Shown here: positions 51,134 through 59,749 of the stretch, one piece after another
Layout of the letters: each line of letters opens with the position of its first letter
Numbering within the stretch: the stretch's first letter is position 1
From: Bacillota bacterium
GTDB lineage: Bacteria > Bacillota > Clostridia > Lachnospirales > Lachnospiraceae
DNA length: 64,000 nucleotides
Direction: 5' to 3'
Assembly (NCBI GenBank): GCA_023439505.1
Contig: JAEXNR010000002.1
Location: 56,773-120,772 of the forward strand
Position numbers and translations under genes: made by a program
Notes under the pieces: model-generated
The model's input: only the letters and a program-made list of their open reading frames with translations
Told to the model about the DNA's origin: nothing
Databases searched by the model: none

Positions 51134-52462
51134 ATGGATGAAGCATTTATAAAGAGAATACTGCCGCATAGCAGTGAAGCGGAGCAATCTGTCATCGGAT
51201 CAATGATTATGGACAGAGACGCTGTCGTTGCAGCCTCGGAAATCCTGACAGGGACAGACTTTTATGAACAGCAGTACAACATCCTGTTTGATACCATGGT
51301 GGAACTTTATAATGAAGGAAAACCTGTTGATCTGGTGACCCTTCAGGATCGCTTAAAGGAAAAGGATGTACCGCCTCATGTCTGCAGTCTTGAATTTATC
51401 AGAGACCTGGTTACTGCTGTTCCTACCTCGGCAAATATCAGATATTATGCCCAGATAGTCCGTGACAAGGCGGTGCTAAGGCGATTAATTCGCGTCACGG
51501 AAGAGACGGCCAATGAATGTTATCTTGATAAAGAGAAAATAGATGTTATCCTGGAAAAGACGGAAAAACAGGTGTTTGATATCGTACAGAACCGGGGTAC
51601 GAAAGAGTTTACCGATATTAAGGAAGTGGTTCTAAGAACGATTGACAGCATTGAAGCCGCGGCGAAGAACCAGGGAAGTGTCACCGGAGTAGCAACCGGA
51701 TTTTATGATTTGGATTATAAGACGGCAGGCTTTCAGCCTTCTGATTTGATTTTAATTGCGGCCAGACCATCCATGGGTAAGACAGCCTTTGTTTTAAACA
51801 TTGCGGAGTATGTGGCCTTAAAATCCAACGTTACAACTGCTATTTTCAGTTTGGAAATGTCTCAGGATCAATTGGTAAAGCGTATCCTTGCCATGAATTC
51901 CAGGGTGGATTCCCAGGCAATCAGAACCGGCTCCTTATCCGGGGAGGACTGGGCAAATTTGATGGAGAGTGCAAGAGTGATCGGTAATTCTAATATGATT
52001 ATAGATGACACTTCGGCGATATCCATCAGCGAGCTAAGATCTAAATGCAGAAAGCTGAAACTGGAAAAGAACCTTGGTTTGATTATCATAGACTACCTTC
52101 AGTTAATGTCAGGAAGTAAAAAGAGTGAATCAAGGCAGCAGGAAATATCTGAGATATCAAGATCTTTAAAATCATTGGCAAGGGAAATTAATGTACCGGT
52201 AGTAGCCCTCTCTCAGTTGAGCCGTGCGGTGGAACAGCGTCCGGATAAAAGACCGATGTTATCTGATTTACGTGAATCCGGAGCCATCGAACAGGATGCC
52301 GATGTTGTTATGTTTATTTATCGGGATGAATATTATAATCATGATACAGAAGAACCCGGGGTTTCAGAAATCATCATAGGAAAGCAGAGAAATGGTCCAA
52401 CAGGAACGGTTAAATTGGCGTGGCTTTCACAATTTACTAAATTTGCAAATCTGGAGAGATAA
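51134..52462 (+). CDS. dnaB: Replicative DNA helicase
   Basis: A 442-aa hexameric helicase. The N-terminal domain begins LPHSSEAEQSVIGSM. The RecA-like domain starts near 175 with Walker A ARPSMGKTAF and has Walker B LIIIDYLQLM, VPVVALSQLSRAVE and SDLRESGAIEQDADVV, ending in KQRNGPTG. It unwinds DNA at the fork and loads with DnaA/DnaC-type helpers. ATG 51134 has GGAGG at 51123-51127; TTG 51113 is less likely. No intein is present. Confidence 0.96.
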   Translation: MDEAFIKRILPHSSEAEQSVIGSMIMDRDAVVAASEILTGTDFYEQQYNILFDTMVELYNEGKPVDLVTLQDRLKEKDVPPHVCSLEFIRDLVTAVPTSANIRYYAQIVRDKAVLRRLIRVTEETANECYLDKEKIDVILEKTEKQVFDIVQNRGTKEFTDIKEVVLRTIDSIEAAAKNQGSVTGVATGFYDLDYKTAGFQPSDLILIAARPSMGKTAFVLNIAEYVALKSNVTTAIFSLEMSQDQLVKRILAMNSRVDSQAIRTGSLSGEDWANLMESARVIGNSNMIIDDTSAISISELRSKCRKLKLEKNLGLIIIDYLQLMSGSKKSESRQQEISEISRSLKSLAREINVPVVALSQLSRAVEQRPDKRPMLSDLRESGAIEQDADVVMFIYRDEYYNHDTEEPGVSEIIIGKQRNGPTGTVKLAWLSQFTKFANLER

Positions 52463-52512
52463 ATAATGTTACATAATTCATTATCTTAAAGGATTATTTT
52501 ATATTGTGTTGA

Positions 52513-52545
52513 AAAGAGGAAGCTTCTTCGAGGTTTCCTTTTTTT
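52513..52545 (+). terminator. Intrinsic terminator after dnaB
   Basis: A 13-bp stem with wobble pairs (52513-52525 with 52531-52543) and loop CTTCG is followed by a T-run. The core arm is GGAAGCTT with AGGTTTCC. Confidence 0.8.
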
Positions 52546-52582
52546 ATGTCGATAAGTTATATGTAAATATGTGGAAATCATA

Positions 52583-52610
52583 TTGCAATTGAAGTTTGCT
52601 ATGTTATAAT
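52583..52610 (+). promoter_or_regulatory. Promoter for the merR-type gene
   Basis: TTGCAA (52583-52588), a 16-base spacer and TATAAT (52605-52610), 45 bases before the start codon. Confidence 0.7.
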
Positions 52611-52654
52611 GTAAAAAGTGGAAAATAATTACATTATAAAGGGGAGGACATAGG

Positions 52655-53326
52655 ATGGATGAAATAAGGTATATGATTTCAGAGGCCTCAAAACGTATAG
52701 ATGTAGAAGCCCATGTTCTAAGGTATTGGGAAGAAGAATTAGAACTTCCGATACCAAGGAACGAAATGGGTCACCGTTATTATAAGGAAGCTGATATTGA
52801 ATTATTAAAGACGGTAAAACAGTTAAAGGAGCAGGGATTTCAATTAAAGGCTGTAAAAATGTTGTTGCCAAACTTTAACAGACTGGATTCACTTGATAGC
52901 CAGACCATGATCAGACTGAAAGACGAATTGAATAGAAGGGTGATTGAAATGTATAGTGACGAAAAACCGGACGAGAATGAAGAAGGGACAAGTCTTATAA
53001 CAAATGAGGACAAGCATGAAATCAAAGAAGAGATACAGGATAAAATGGGACAATTTCAGACTATTATGAGTCATATCATCATGCAGGCATTAAAAGAAAA
53101 TAATTCAATCTTATCCGGTGAGATCAGCATGGGTGTTACAGACGGAGTAATTAAAGAAATGAGTTATCTGATGAGGCTGCAGGAAGAGAAAGAAGAGGAG
53201 CGCTTTAAGAAATTTGATGCAACCCTTAGAGATTATCAAAAAGGCAGAATGATGGCAGCAGCCACTCTGGATGGTAAAAGCAGAAAAAAATCGAAATTCT
53301 TTAAAAAGAATAAAGTTTATATATAA
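52655..53326 (+). CDS. MerR family DNA-binding protein
   Basis: A 223-aa protein. The N-terminal MerR winged helix (about 1-70) has MISEASKRIDVEAHVLRYWE and the second segment GHRYYKEADIELLKTVKQLKEQGF. The remainder is charged and helical (KEEIQDKMGQFQTIMSHII, later RLQEEKEEERFKKF), likely a coiled coil. The C-terminus is strongly basic (KSRKKSKFFKKNK). No metal-binding Cys are present, so it is not a metal sensor. GGGGAGG precedes ATG 52655. Its target is unknown; it is a single-gene unit with its own promoter and terminator. Confidence 0.85.
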   Translation: MDEIRYMISEASKRIDVEAHVLRYWEEELELPIPRNEMGHRYYKEADIELLKTVKQLKEQGFQLKAVKMLLPNFNRLDSLDSQTMIRLKDELNRRVIEMYSDEKPDENEEGTSLITNEDKHEIKEEIQDKMGQFQTIMSHIIMQALKENNSILSGEISMGVTDGVIKEMSYLMRLQEEKEEERFKKFDATLRDYQKGRMMAAATLDGKSRKKSKFFKKNKVYI

Positions 53327-53366
53327 GCAACAAGTGGAATCCACAAACCGTTTCATTTGTTAAATA

Positions 53367-53409
53367 AAAAAGAGGAAGTTACGGTATTTAAACCAAACTT
53401 CCTCTTTTT
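53367..53409. terminator. Bidirectional terminator between merR-type and ferredoxin genes
   Basis: A perfect 14-bp stem, AAAAAGAGGAAGTT (53367-53380 with 53396-53409), has a 15-base loop. A-run and T-run on opposite sides serve both convergent genes. Confidence 0.92.
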
Positions 53410-53421
53410 ATGTACAAATTC

Positions 53422-53589
53422 TTATGCTGAGATTGCACCTGTAGGGCAAGTGTCTGCACAAGCTCCACAATCTATGCAAGTATCAGGATTAATTTCGTAA
53501 TGGCTTGCACCTTCTGAAATAGAATCAGTAGGACAGTCTCCACTACATGCGCCGCAGCTAATACATTCATCACTTATTGTATATGCCAT
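53422..53589 (-). CDS. 2[4Fe-4S] ferredoxin
   Basis: A 55-aa ferredoxin read on the minus strand. It has two classical cluster motifs, CISCGACSGDCP and CIDCGACADTCP, each CxxCxxCxxxCP, in the usual pseudo-duplicated arrangement. Its length is that of clostridial ferredoxin. AAGGAGGT (53598-53606, minus strand) precedes ATG at 53589. A low-potential electron carrier for hydrogenase, pyruvate:ferredoxin oxidoreductase or radical SAM enzymes. A possible promoter, TTACAC-N18-TATATT, lies about 40 bases upstream of its ribosome site on this strand. The 390-base gap 53590-53980 otherwise holds only the promoter of the next gene. Confidence 0.95.
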   Translation of the reverse strand: MAYTISDECISCGACSGDCPTDSISEGASHYEINPDTCIDCGACADTCPTGAISA

Positions 53590-53869
53590 AATTAATTACC
53601 TCCTTTCAACAATCGATTACATTTTAATATAATCACGTCAATTATGCAAGTGTAATTTTTCTATCGTACTTATTTTAGAATTTATGAAAGAATCAAAATC
53701 ATAAAATGATCGTTGAAATCATAATTCATAAGTATATTTACTTTTTTAATAATATTTGCATAGAGGCGTGTTTTAATTCAAATACTTTAATTCAGAGAGC
53801 CGGATATAGCGCCAATTTATTCATGCAAAGCAGGAGATATCAGGATAAAAATGTTATTCATATAGATAC

Positions 53870-53898
53870 TTGACTATATGACAGTGTTGGCATATAAT
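53870..53898 (+). promoter_or_regulatory. Promoter for the DUF1858 gene
   Basis: TTGACT (53870-53875), a 17-base spacer and TATAAT (53893-53898). A leader of about 75 bases follows. Confidence 0.85.
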
Positions 53899-53980
53899 GA
53901 GGTATAGGCTATCAAGCAAAATGATAAGAACTTCATAATTTGCTATTTGCTATATATTTATAAAATAAGGAGGAATTCAT

Positions 53981-54181
53981 ATGGCTAGTATTACAATGGA
54001 CATGACAATTGCACAGGCGATTGCTGCAGATCAGAATGTGATCCCGGTTTTACTTGATATAGGAATGCATTGTCTTGGCTGCCCATCTGCACAGGGTGAA
54101 ACATTAGAAGAAGCAGCTATGGTACATGGACTTGATCCACAAGATTTAATGGATAGAATTCAGGCTCAAATCGGAGAATAA
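53981..54181 (+). CDS. DUF1858 domain protein
   Basis: A 66-aa protein consisting only of a DUF1858 domain. It has MTIAQAIAADQNVIPVLLDI and the conserved GMHCLGCPSAQGETLEEA with two Cys (CLGC). Such domains occur alone or beside hybrid-cluster and iron-sulfur proteins, and the CxxC may bind a metal or act in redox. The exact function is unknown. AAGGAGG precedes ATG 53981. It is monocistronic between a strong promoter and a bidirectional terminator, suggesting high expression. Confidence 0.9.
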   Translation: MASITMDMTIAQAIAADQNVIPVLLDIGMHCLGCPSAQGETLEEAAMVHGLDPQDLMDRIQAQIGE

Positions 54182-54201
54182 TATATCTCCCGGGTTCAAA
54201 T

Positions 54202-54231
54202 AAAAAAGGCATCCAGCTGGATGCCTTTTTT
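54202..54231. terminator. Bidirectional terminator between DUF1858 and mecA genes
   Basis: A perfect 15-bp inverted repeat, AAAAAAGGCATCCAG (54202-54216 with 54217-54231), has no spacer, so the central bases form the loop. It sits two bases beyond the mecA stop. Confidence 0.93.
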
Positions 54232-54233
54232 GA

Positions 54234-55007
54234 TTACATTACAGATAGAATCTGTACCGCATGATCTTTGACAATAACCTCAAAATGTTCTTCAAAATAA
54301 GAAGAACTTGCATAGGAGGAACGTTCCGGTTTACCATATTCTGATATGATATTGCAGATTTTATTAAATTCCTCAGGGGTATGATTTGTTTTATTAATTA
54401 CCAAATAATAAGTAGAATTGATCGAATTCTTATACAAGGTATTTGCACCGTGATAAAAACCAAGTAAAATATTTGCCAGATCAATCACTTCATTTAATGA
54501 TTGGAAGGTATAGATTTTGGTTAAGTTCGTTGCAGGATGAATAACGGGTTTATCTGCATAATTACTCTCCGGAAGCTCTGAAGCTTCCATAATATCCTTG
54601 GTATTCTCCTCAGCATCATCTGATATGTCATCCATCTGGTCAAAGCAATTAATGATTTCATCTGCATAGGAATCCGAATCCTCATCTGCTTCTTCCTTGT
54701 CTTTATCCTCGTGAACATTGAAGGAGGAAAACTTTGAAAAACGAGTATCTAACTCATCTGGGTCTTCTACTTTGGTAATCACTAAAATAAGACACTCGGT
54801 AGAAACGGGTATGGCTTCAATCATTAATGGTATATCATCAACTTCGAATCCGAACTCATAGAAGGCTTGTTGAATCATATCTCGAAAGAGTGCTTTCGCC
54901 TTTTCAGTGCCATAAGCAAGTTCGCTGATTCTTAGCTCTCGGTCTATCAAATCACTTTTATTCAAGGTACATCTTATTTGATTGTCACTTATTTTTTCTA
55001 TCTTCAT
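54234..55007 (-). CDS. mecA: MecA-type ClpC adaptor protein
   Basis: A 257-aa adaptor. The N-terminal domain starts MKIEKISDNQIRCTLNKSDL, the MecA signature that binds substrates. An acidic linker (about 85-145, rich in Asp/Glu) follows. The C-terminal domain with FQSLNEVIDLANIL and LVINKTNHTPEEFNKIC contacts ClpC. The length is slightly above B. subtilis MecA. ATG 55007 is preferred because AGGGGTG is well spaced; a GTG at 55016 would add three residues. In related bacteria it directs regulators to ClpCP. It is divergent from the kinase gene. Confidence 0.92.
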   Translation of the reverse strand: MKIEKISDNQIRCTLNKSDLIDRELRISELAYGTEKAKALFRDMIQQAFYEFGFEVDDIPLMIEAIPVSTECLILVITKVEDPDELDTRFSKFSSFNVHEDKDKEEADEDSDSYADEIINCFDQMDDISDDAEENTKDIMEASELPESNYADKPVIHPATNLTKIYTFQSLNEVIDLANILLGFYHGANTLYKNSINSTYYLVINKTNHTPEEFNKICNIISEYGKPERSSYASSSYFEEHFEVIVKDHAVQILSVM

Positions 55008-55235
55008 TGAGTACACCCCTTTCTGTACTAAAAAGGAACTGATCTTTAAGTTGTCATTAAAAATCCATCCATCGGTGTAAAAAAAGTATAATTTAAAAAG
55101 CAGGTAAAGTCAATACACTTAGATATGAAATTTATATTTCAAAGATGAGAAATATCTACATGAATTGGCGCTTTCTTACAGTGAAATATAACAAAAAATC
55201 TAATAAATATTGTGAATATAGACCTCGATATTTTC

Positions 55236-55264
55236 TTTGCATTTATTCTATTATTTAGTATAAT
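55236..55264 (+). promoter_or_regulatory. Promoter for the Ser/Thr kinase gene
   Basis: TTTGCA (55236-55241), a 17-base spacer and TATAAT (55259-55264). An 8-bp stem AATAGAAA/TTTCTATT (55262-55269 with 55282-55289) overlaps the start point. The divergent gap 55008-55318 holds this and the mecA ribosome site only. Confidence 0.75.
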
Positions 55265-55318
55265 AGAAATAGATGAAGCGGTTTCTATTCGTATTATATG
55301 CTGGTAGGAAAGGAGAGA

Positions 55319-56728
55319 ATGCAACAATTAATATTATTTCAAAAGTATCGCATTATAAGGCTTCTGGGAAGCGGAGGCACTTCTAACGTTTATCTTGCAC
55401 AACACATCAAATTAAATTCATATCGAGCAATTAAATGTATCTCAAAAAATCATCCCTTATATGAGCTGCAACAAAAGGAAGCACTTTTTCTAAAAAATCT
55501 GAAGCATTCTTGTATCCCTATAATTTATGATATTGAAGAAGATGAAGAAAGTTCCTATATTGTCGAACAATATATTGAGGGGGAGACCTTAAAGGAATTT
55601 ATGGATATGAGAAGACCGATTGGAGAGGACAAAATGATAGATTTTATTCTCCAAATTTGTGATCTGCTTCTCTACCTGCATTCCCTGGACAGACCCATTC
55701 TTTATCCTGATTTAAAGCCGGACAATCTTATTGTATCAGAAGGTCAAATAAAGCTGATTGACTTTGGCAGTGCTATATATTTTGATGAGCTGAAGGACCA
55801 GCAGGCTTATTGTGGAACGATGGGGTTTTCTGCTCCCGAGTTATACCGGGACGATAAAATCGATGATCGCTGTGAGATATATAGTATAGGAATGCTGCTC
55901 TATTATATGGTCACAGGGATTTATGCAAATCGACAGGAGATAAAGCAAATTGATGACTGTTTCGGATGCTCAAAAAAGCTGAAAACAGTGATTAATGGTT
56001 GTCTCAAATATCATTCTTCCCAAAGATATTCTTCTATCATGAATTTGAGGAAACATCTATTAACAGCATTACGAAAGAATCACTTTCATCTGTCTGCCAC
56101 GCAGGAATTAACAATTGCAGTCGCAGGTTCACAAACAAGAATTGGCGTTACACATGTTTCATTTCGGTTATGCCGTTATCTCAGAGAGTTACACGATCCA
56201 TGCCTTTATGTTGAGAAGAATGCTTCCCAGGCAATATCAGCTTTAAAAAGCAACTATGATGGTCTGACCTATAGGGATGGAGTCTGTTCCATTGAGGGGA
56301 TTCCCGTTCTGAAGGGAGTACAGGCTTACGAAAAGAATATGGCCGGTTATTCTGCTATTGTCATGGACTTTGGATGCCTTACACAAAACAACCTGGAAGA
56401 ATTTAAAAAAGCAGATATCAGGATTCTGATCATGGGTGCTAAGGAGTGGGAGCTTTTGCATGCCAAAGAAGTTCTGGAGTGGTTGTCTGATGAGAAAGAT
56501 ATATTTTATTTTTTTAACTTTCTCAATGGGAAGCAGTTCCATCAGGTGATGAAAGGTATGAAACAAAGAAACTGTTATAGGGTACCATATGAACCTGATC
56601 CCTATGCAAGAGTCTCTGCCGTCAGTGAAAAGGACATGTTCGAGGAGGTTATCCGTACAGGAGGAAAACAGCTTTTCATAAGAAAGGGGTTTGTCATTGG
56701 CACACAGAAGAAAAACGATACTTTTTAA
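55319..56728 (+). CDS. Ser/Thr protein kinase fused to a MinD/TadZ-like domain
   Basis: A 469-aa soluble protein without PASTA repeats or a membrane segment. The kinase domain (about 8-255) has the glycine loop LGSGGTSNVYLA, Lys39 in YRAIKCI, catalytic Asp131 in ILYPDLKPDNLI (YPD in place of HRD), Asp148 in LIDFGSA and APELYRDD. From about 263 a second domain begins with TIAVAGSQTRIGVTHVSF, like a deviant P-loop of MinD/CpaE/TadZ proteins but lacking a clear Walker lysine. ATG 55319 is chosen for AAAGGAGAG. The following gene encodes a similar second domain, so the two may pair. Confidence 0.85.
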   Translation: MQQLILFQKYRIIRLLGSGGTSNVYLAQHIKLNSYRAIKCISKNHPLYELQQKEALFLKNLKHSCIPIIYDIEEDEESSYIVEQYIEGETLKEFMDMRRPIGEDKMIDFILQICDLLLYLHSLDRPILYPDLKPDNLIVSEGQIKLIDFGSAIYFDELKDQQAYCGTMGFSAPELYRDDKIDDRCEIYSIGMLLYYMVTGIYANRQEIKQIDDCFGCSKKLKTVINGCLKYHSSQRYSSIMNLRKHLLTALRKNHFHLSATQELTIAVAGSQTRIGVTHVSFRLCRYLRELHDPCLYVEKNASQAISALKSNYDGLTYRDGVCSIEGIPVLKGVQAYEKNMAGYSAIVMDFGCLTQNNLEEFKKADIRILIMGAKEWELLHAKEVLEWLSDEKDIFYFFNFLNGKQFHQVMKGMKQRNCYRVPYEPDPYARVSAVSEKDMFEEVIRTGGKQLFIRKGFVIGTQKKNDTF

Positions 56729-56756
56729 CCGGACACCCTGGAAGCACAGGAGGATA

Positions 56757-57326
56757 TTGCATGAGGTGATTGGATTAATCGGCACCCATCATGGGACAGG
56801 AGTAACCTATACAGGTCTGATGCTGGCGATCTATATGGGAGAAGAATTGGGGAAGAAGACTGCGTTCCTGGAATGCAATACCCATCATGACTTTCAACTG
56901 CTTCAGGATGCCTATCTGTGGGAGGAGAGGGGGGATGGTGCGTTCTCTTTTCAGAGGATAACCTGTTATAAAGATGTTTCAGCCGGACAGATCAGTGACA
57001 TCCTTTCTGAGGATTACGAGTGCTTTATTCTTGATTTTGGAGTAAATTCAGACTGTTACCGGGAGGAATTGATGCGATGCGATACAAAGATGGTAATTGG
57101 CGGAAAGTCCGTCTGGGAACAGCGGAAACTTGGGATTTTCATGGAACAGATGGGGCCTGTGCGAGGAAGTGAAACATGGCTGTATGTAATTCCCGGTATG
57201 AGGCATAAAGATACTGCAGCGTTAAGAAAGCATTATGGATATGGTGTCTGCTGTGTTCCTTACGAGAACGATCCGACCAGGTTGAATCAGGACACATATC
57301 GATTTTTTAAGGGACTGTTTCCATAA
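56757..57326 (+). CDS. MinD/TadZ-like P-loop-type protein
   Basis: A 189-aa protein beginning with VIGLIGTHHGTGVTYTGLML, a deviant Walker A with Thr/Tyr where the lysine is expected. GKKTAFLECNTHHDFQLLQ, CFILDFGVN (Walker B position) and KMVIGGKSVWEQRK follow as in ParA/MinD relatives. The start is uncertain: TTG 56757 lies three bases after AGGAGG, while GTG 56766 is the alternative. It follows the kinase-fusion gene by 28 bases and shares its second-domain pattern. TadZ proteins with such atypical loops place pilus machinery, but no pilus genes are in the window. Function unknown. Confidence 0.7.
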   Translation: MHEVIGLIGTHHGTGVTYTGLMLAIYMGEELGKKTAFLECNTHHDFQLLQDAYLWEERGDGAFSFQRITCYKDVSAGQISDILSEDYECFILDFGVNSDCYREELMRCDTKMVIGGKSVWEQRKLGIFMEQMGPVRGSETWLYVIPGMRHKDTAALRKHYGYGVCCVPYENDPTRLNQDTYRFFKGLFP

Positions 57327-57570
57327 GCAGAACATAAAGAATTCCTCTGGTATGCAGGGAGAAGTATAACATATCACAAATGGCCTTCTTATCCTTATCC
57401 AAAATAATACCGTAGCATCGAATGATTTATGATTTGATTTATTGGAAAATCAGTGATTAAGAAACGAAAGTGCGAAGAAAATGTAAAATAGCCGAAACAT
57501 AAAGACCGGAGATTTAAAGCCCTCTATACTTTTATCCGGCAAAAACAACATAACGGCTTCTGATTTTTCT

Positions 57571-57655
57571 TATAATATAAGGGAAGAGTTCTAAGTGCTT
57601 TGAGAAAACAGGCATGATTTCATAATAACCTGGATTCTTAAGGCACTTTTTGTTT
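57571..57655 (+). ncRNA. Possible small RNA with its own -10 and terminator
   Basis: TATAAT (57571-57576) is followed 17 bases later by a hairpin of 14 bp with wobble pairs (57593-57606 with 57635-57648). An inner CAGG/CCTG stem and TTTTTGTTT complete it. A transcript of about 70 bases would be self-contained. The -35 is poor. It is the most structured part of the 605-base gap 57327-57931. That gap also has an extended -10, TGCTATAAT (57768-57775), for the next gene. Confidence 0.35.
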
Positions 57656-57931
57656 AAAAGTTTGTTTGATTTTGTAGAATAAAATTCCATAAGAACCATT
57701 TACGCAGGAACCCGTAAGTTGTTCCGTGAAAAAGTCGAAATTAGTAATGACGGGATATCAATTAAATGCTATAATGTAATAAAATTTCTGAAATGGATGA
57801 GATGATAATCAGACTTTAAATAAATCTTACAAAAGGAAGCAGACAAAAGATTAGCCGCGAAAATGCTTCATAAAATTCGCGCTGCAGCAGTAAGAATTGG
57901 AACAAGAGAACCAGTAACGGAGGATACGGTT

Positions 57932-59647
57932 ATGGACAGAAGAGCTAGAGTTATGATTGCAGGCGCATTGGCGGTTGTATTAATTATCCTTATATCATTG
58001 GGTGTCATGGTAGTAGGTAAGTTTACCCCCAGTAAAGAAGTACTGCCTTTAACTGATTATTATAAAGTAGAGGAAGGGCAGGTTTTAGTAATCCTTCAGG
58101 ATCATATTTATGAGAAAAAGGGCTTGTTTATTGATGGTAAAGTATACATTGATTATGATACCGTTAAAACGAAGTTTAACCACAGATTTTATTGGGATCA
58201 GAATGAAAATATTCTAATTTATACCACGCCTACGGAAATTTTACAGACAGAGATCGGAAGTAACCAGTATTCTGTTACAAAGAGCATGATTAAGACAAAG
58301 ACAGACGTTGATTATCAAATTGTTAAGGTATTTGCGGATCATGTATATATTGCCCTTGACTATGTAAAGCAGTATTCGGATATAACATTCGAGTACTTTG
58401 ATAACCCCGGTAGAGTGTTAATTAATTATAAATGGGGGGAAGCGTTGGTAACAGATGTGACAAAAGCGACTCAGATGAGAAAAGATCCTAATATTAAAAG
58501 CCCGCTTGTCACACAGCTGGCGGCAGGAGTACAGCTAACGTATGTCAATCTGGAAGAAGCGCCTAAGAAGGGGTTCGCAAAAGTAATGACCTCAGACGGT
58601 ATCATTGGCTATGTAAAGGAAAAAAATCTGAAAAAATCCTATTATAAAGAAATGGAAAATTCTGACTATGAGGCGCCCAAGTATACACCCCAGACCCGCT
58701 CGGGCAAAATCAATATGGCATTTAATGTGATATCCAACCAAGAAGCAAACAACTATCTCGCAGATTTAATTAAACCATCAAAGGGAGTTAATGTAGTGGC
58801 ACCCACATGGTTTAGTATCAGTGACAATACCGGCAATTTTAACTCTTTTGCCAGCCAAAGTTATGTAGATAAGGCCAATGATCTTGGACTTGAAGTCTGG
58901 GCGGTGGTTGATAACTTTAATTCCGGCAATGAGATTGATATGAAGGAGCTGCTTTCCCGCACATCTTACCGTGAAAATTTATCTAATTCTCTGGTACAGG
59001 CAGCACTGGATTATAAGCTGAACGGAATTAATATTGACTTTGAAAAGATACCCTCTGCTTCTGGAGAAGATTATATAGAGTTCTTACGGGAACTATCAGT
59101 AAAATGTCGTAACAATGGGATCGTTCTATCTGTAGACAATTACGTACCCACTCCTTATACAAAATACTACAATAAAGAGGAACAAGGAGAAATTCTGGAT
59201 TACGTTATTATCATGGCATACGACGAGCATTATGCCGGATCAGATGAAGCCGGACCTGTATCTTCCATCGGCTTTGTAAAAGATGCTGTGTCCAACACTC
59301 TTGACATTGTTCCGAAGGATAAGATAATCATTGCAATCCCATTCTATACAAGGTTATGGAAGGAGACGGCGGACGGAGAGCTTACTTCCAGTGCTTATGC
59401 AATGACACCTGCAGAAAACATTTTAAAGGACAATAAAGCAGAACCTGCATGGGATAACGCCGCCGGTTGTTATTATGCTCAGTTTCAACAGGATGGAGCA
59501 ACCTATCGCATTTGGCAGGAGGAAGAAAAGTCTATTGAAGAAAAGTTAAAGGTAATCTATAAGGCCGATGTGGCAGGAATCGCAGAATGGCGGTTGGGAC
59601 ATGAGAAGGCAAGTATCTGGGATGTCATTGTAAAATATTATAATTAA
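57932..59647 (+). CDS. Membrane-anchored GH18 glycoside hydrolase with SH3-like domain
   Basis: A 571-aa protein. One helix near the N-terminus (about 8-30) anchors it outside. Residues 45-170 resemble a copper amine oxidase-type/SLH-like wall domain. SH3-like sequence (PLVTQLAAGVQLTYVN to GIIGYVKEKNL) follows. The GH18 barrel begins near 255, with catalytic LNGINIDFEKI (the DxxDxDxE motif appears as NGINIDFE) and IIMAYDEHY. Such proteins in spore formers cut peptidoglycan or spore cortex glycans. ATG 57932 is chosen for CGGAGG; ATG 57863 would add 23 residues. A CwlD-like amidase gene follows. Confidence 0.85.
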   Translation: MDRRARVMIAGALAVVLIILISLGVMVVGKFTPSKEVLPLTDYYKVEEGQVLVILQDHIYEKKGLFIDGKVYIDYDTVKTKFNHRFYWDQNENILIYTTPTEILQTEIGSNQYSVTKSMIKTKTDVDYQIVKVFADHVYIALDYVKQYSDITFEYFDNPGRVLINYKWGEALVTDVTKATQMRKDPNIKSPLVTQLAAGVQLTYVNLEEAPKKGFAKVMTSDGIIGYVKEKNLKKSYYKEMENSDYEAPKYTPQTRSGKINMAFNVISNQEANNYLADLIKPSKGVNVVAPTWFSISDNTGNFNSFASQSYVDKANDLGLEVWAVVDNFNSGNEIDMKELLSRTSYRENLSNSLVQAALDYKLNGINIDFEKIPSASGEDYIEFLRELSVKCRNNGIVLSVDNYVPTPYTKYYNKEEQGEILDYVIIMAYDEHYAGSDEAGPVSSIGFVKDAVSNTLDIVPKDKIIIAIPFYTRLWKETADGELTSSAYAMTPAENILKDNKAEPAWDNAAGCYYAQFQQDGATYRIWQEEEKSIEEKLKVIYKADVAGIAEWRLGHEKASIWDVIVKYYN

Positions 59648-59749
59648 TGAGGAAATTGATATAAATATGTCTGAAAACAAAGATGCCAAGAATAGGAAGC
59701 CATTGCGTTTCATATGATGTATGGAGTATGAGCATCCGGAAGTAGAATT

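Noticed and set aside
56243..56785. Antisense open frame of 180 codons over the kinase fusion
   Set aside because: No start signal and low-quality composition; a shadow of the plus-strand gene.
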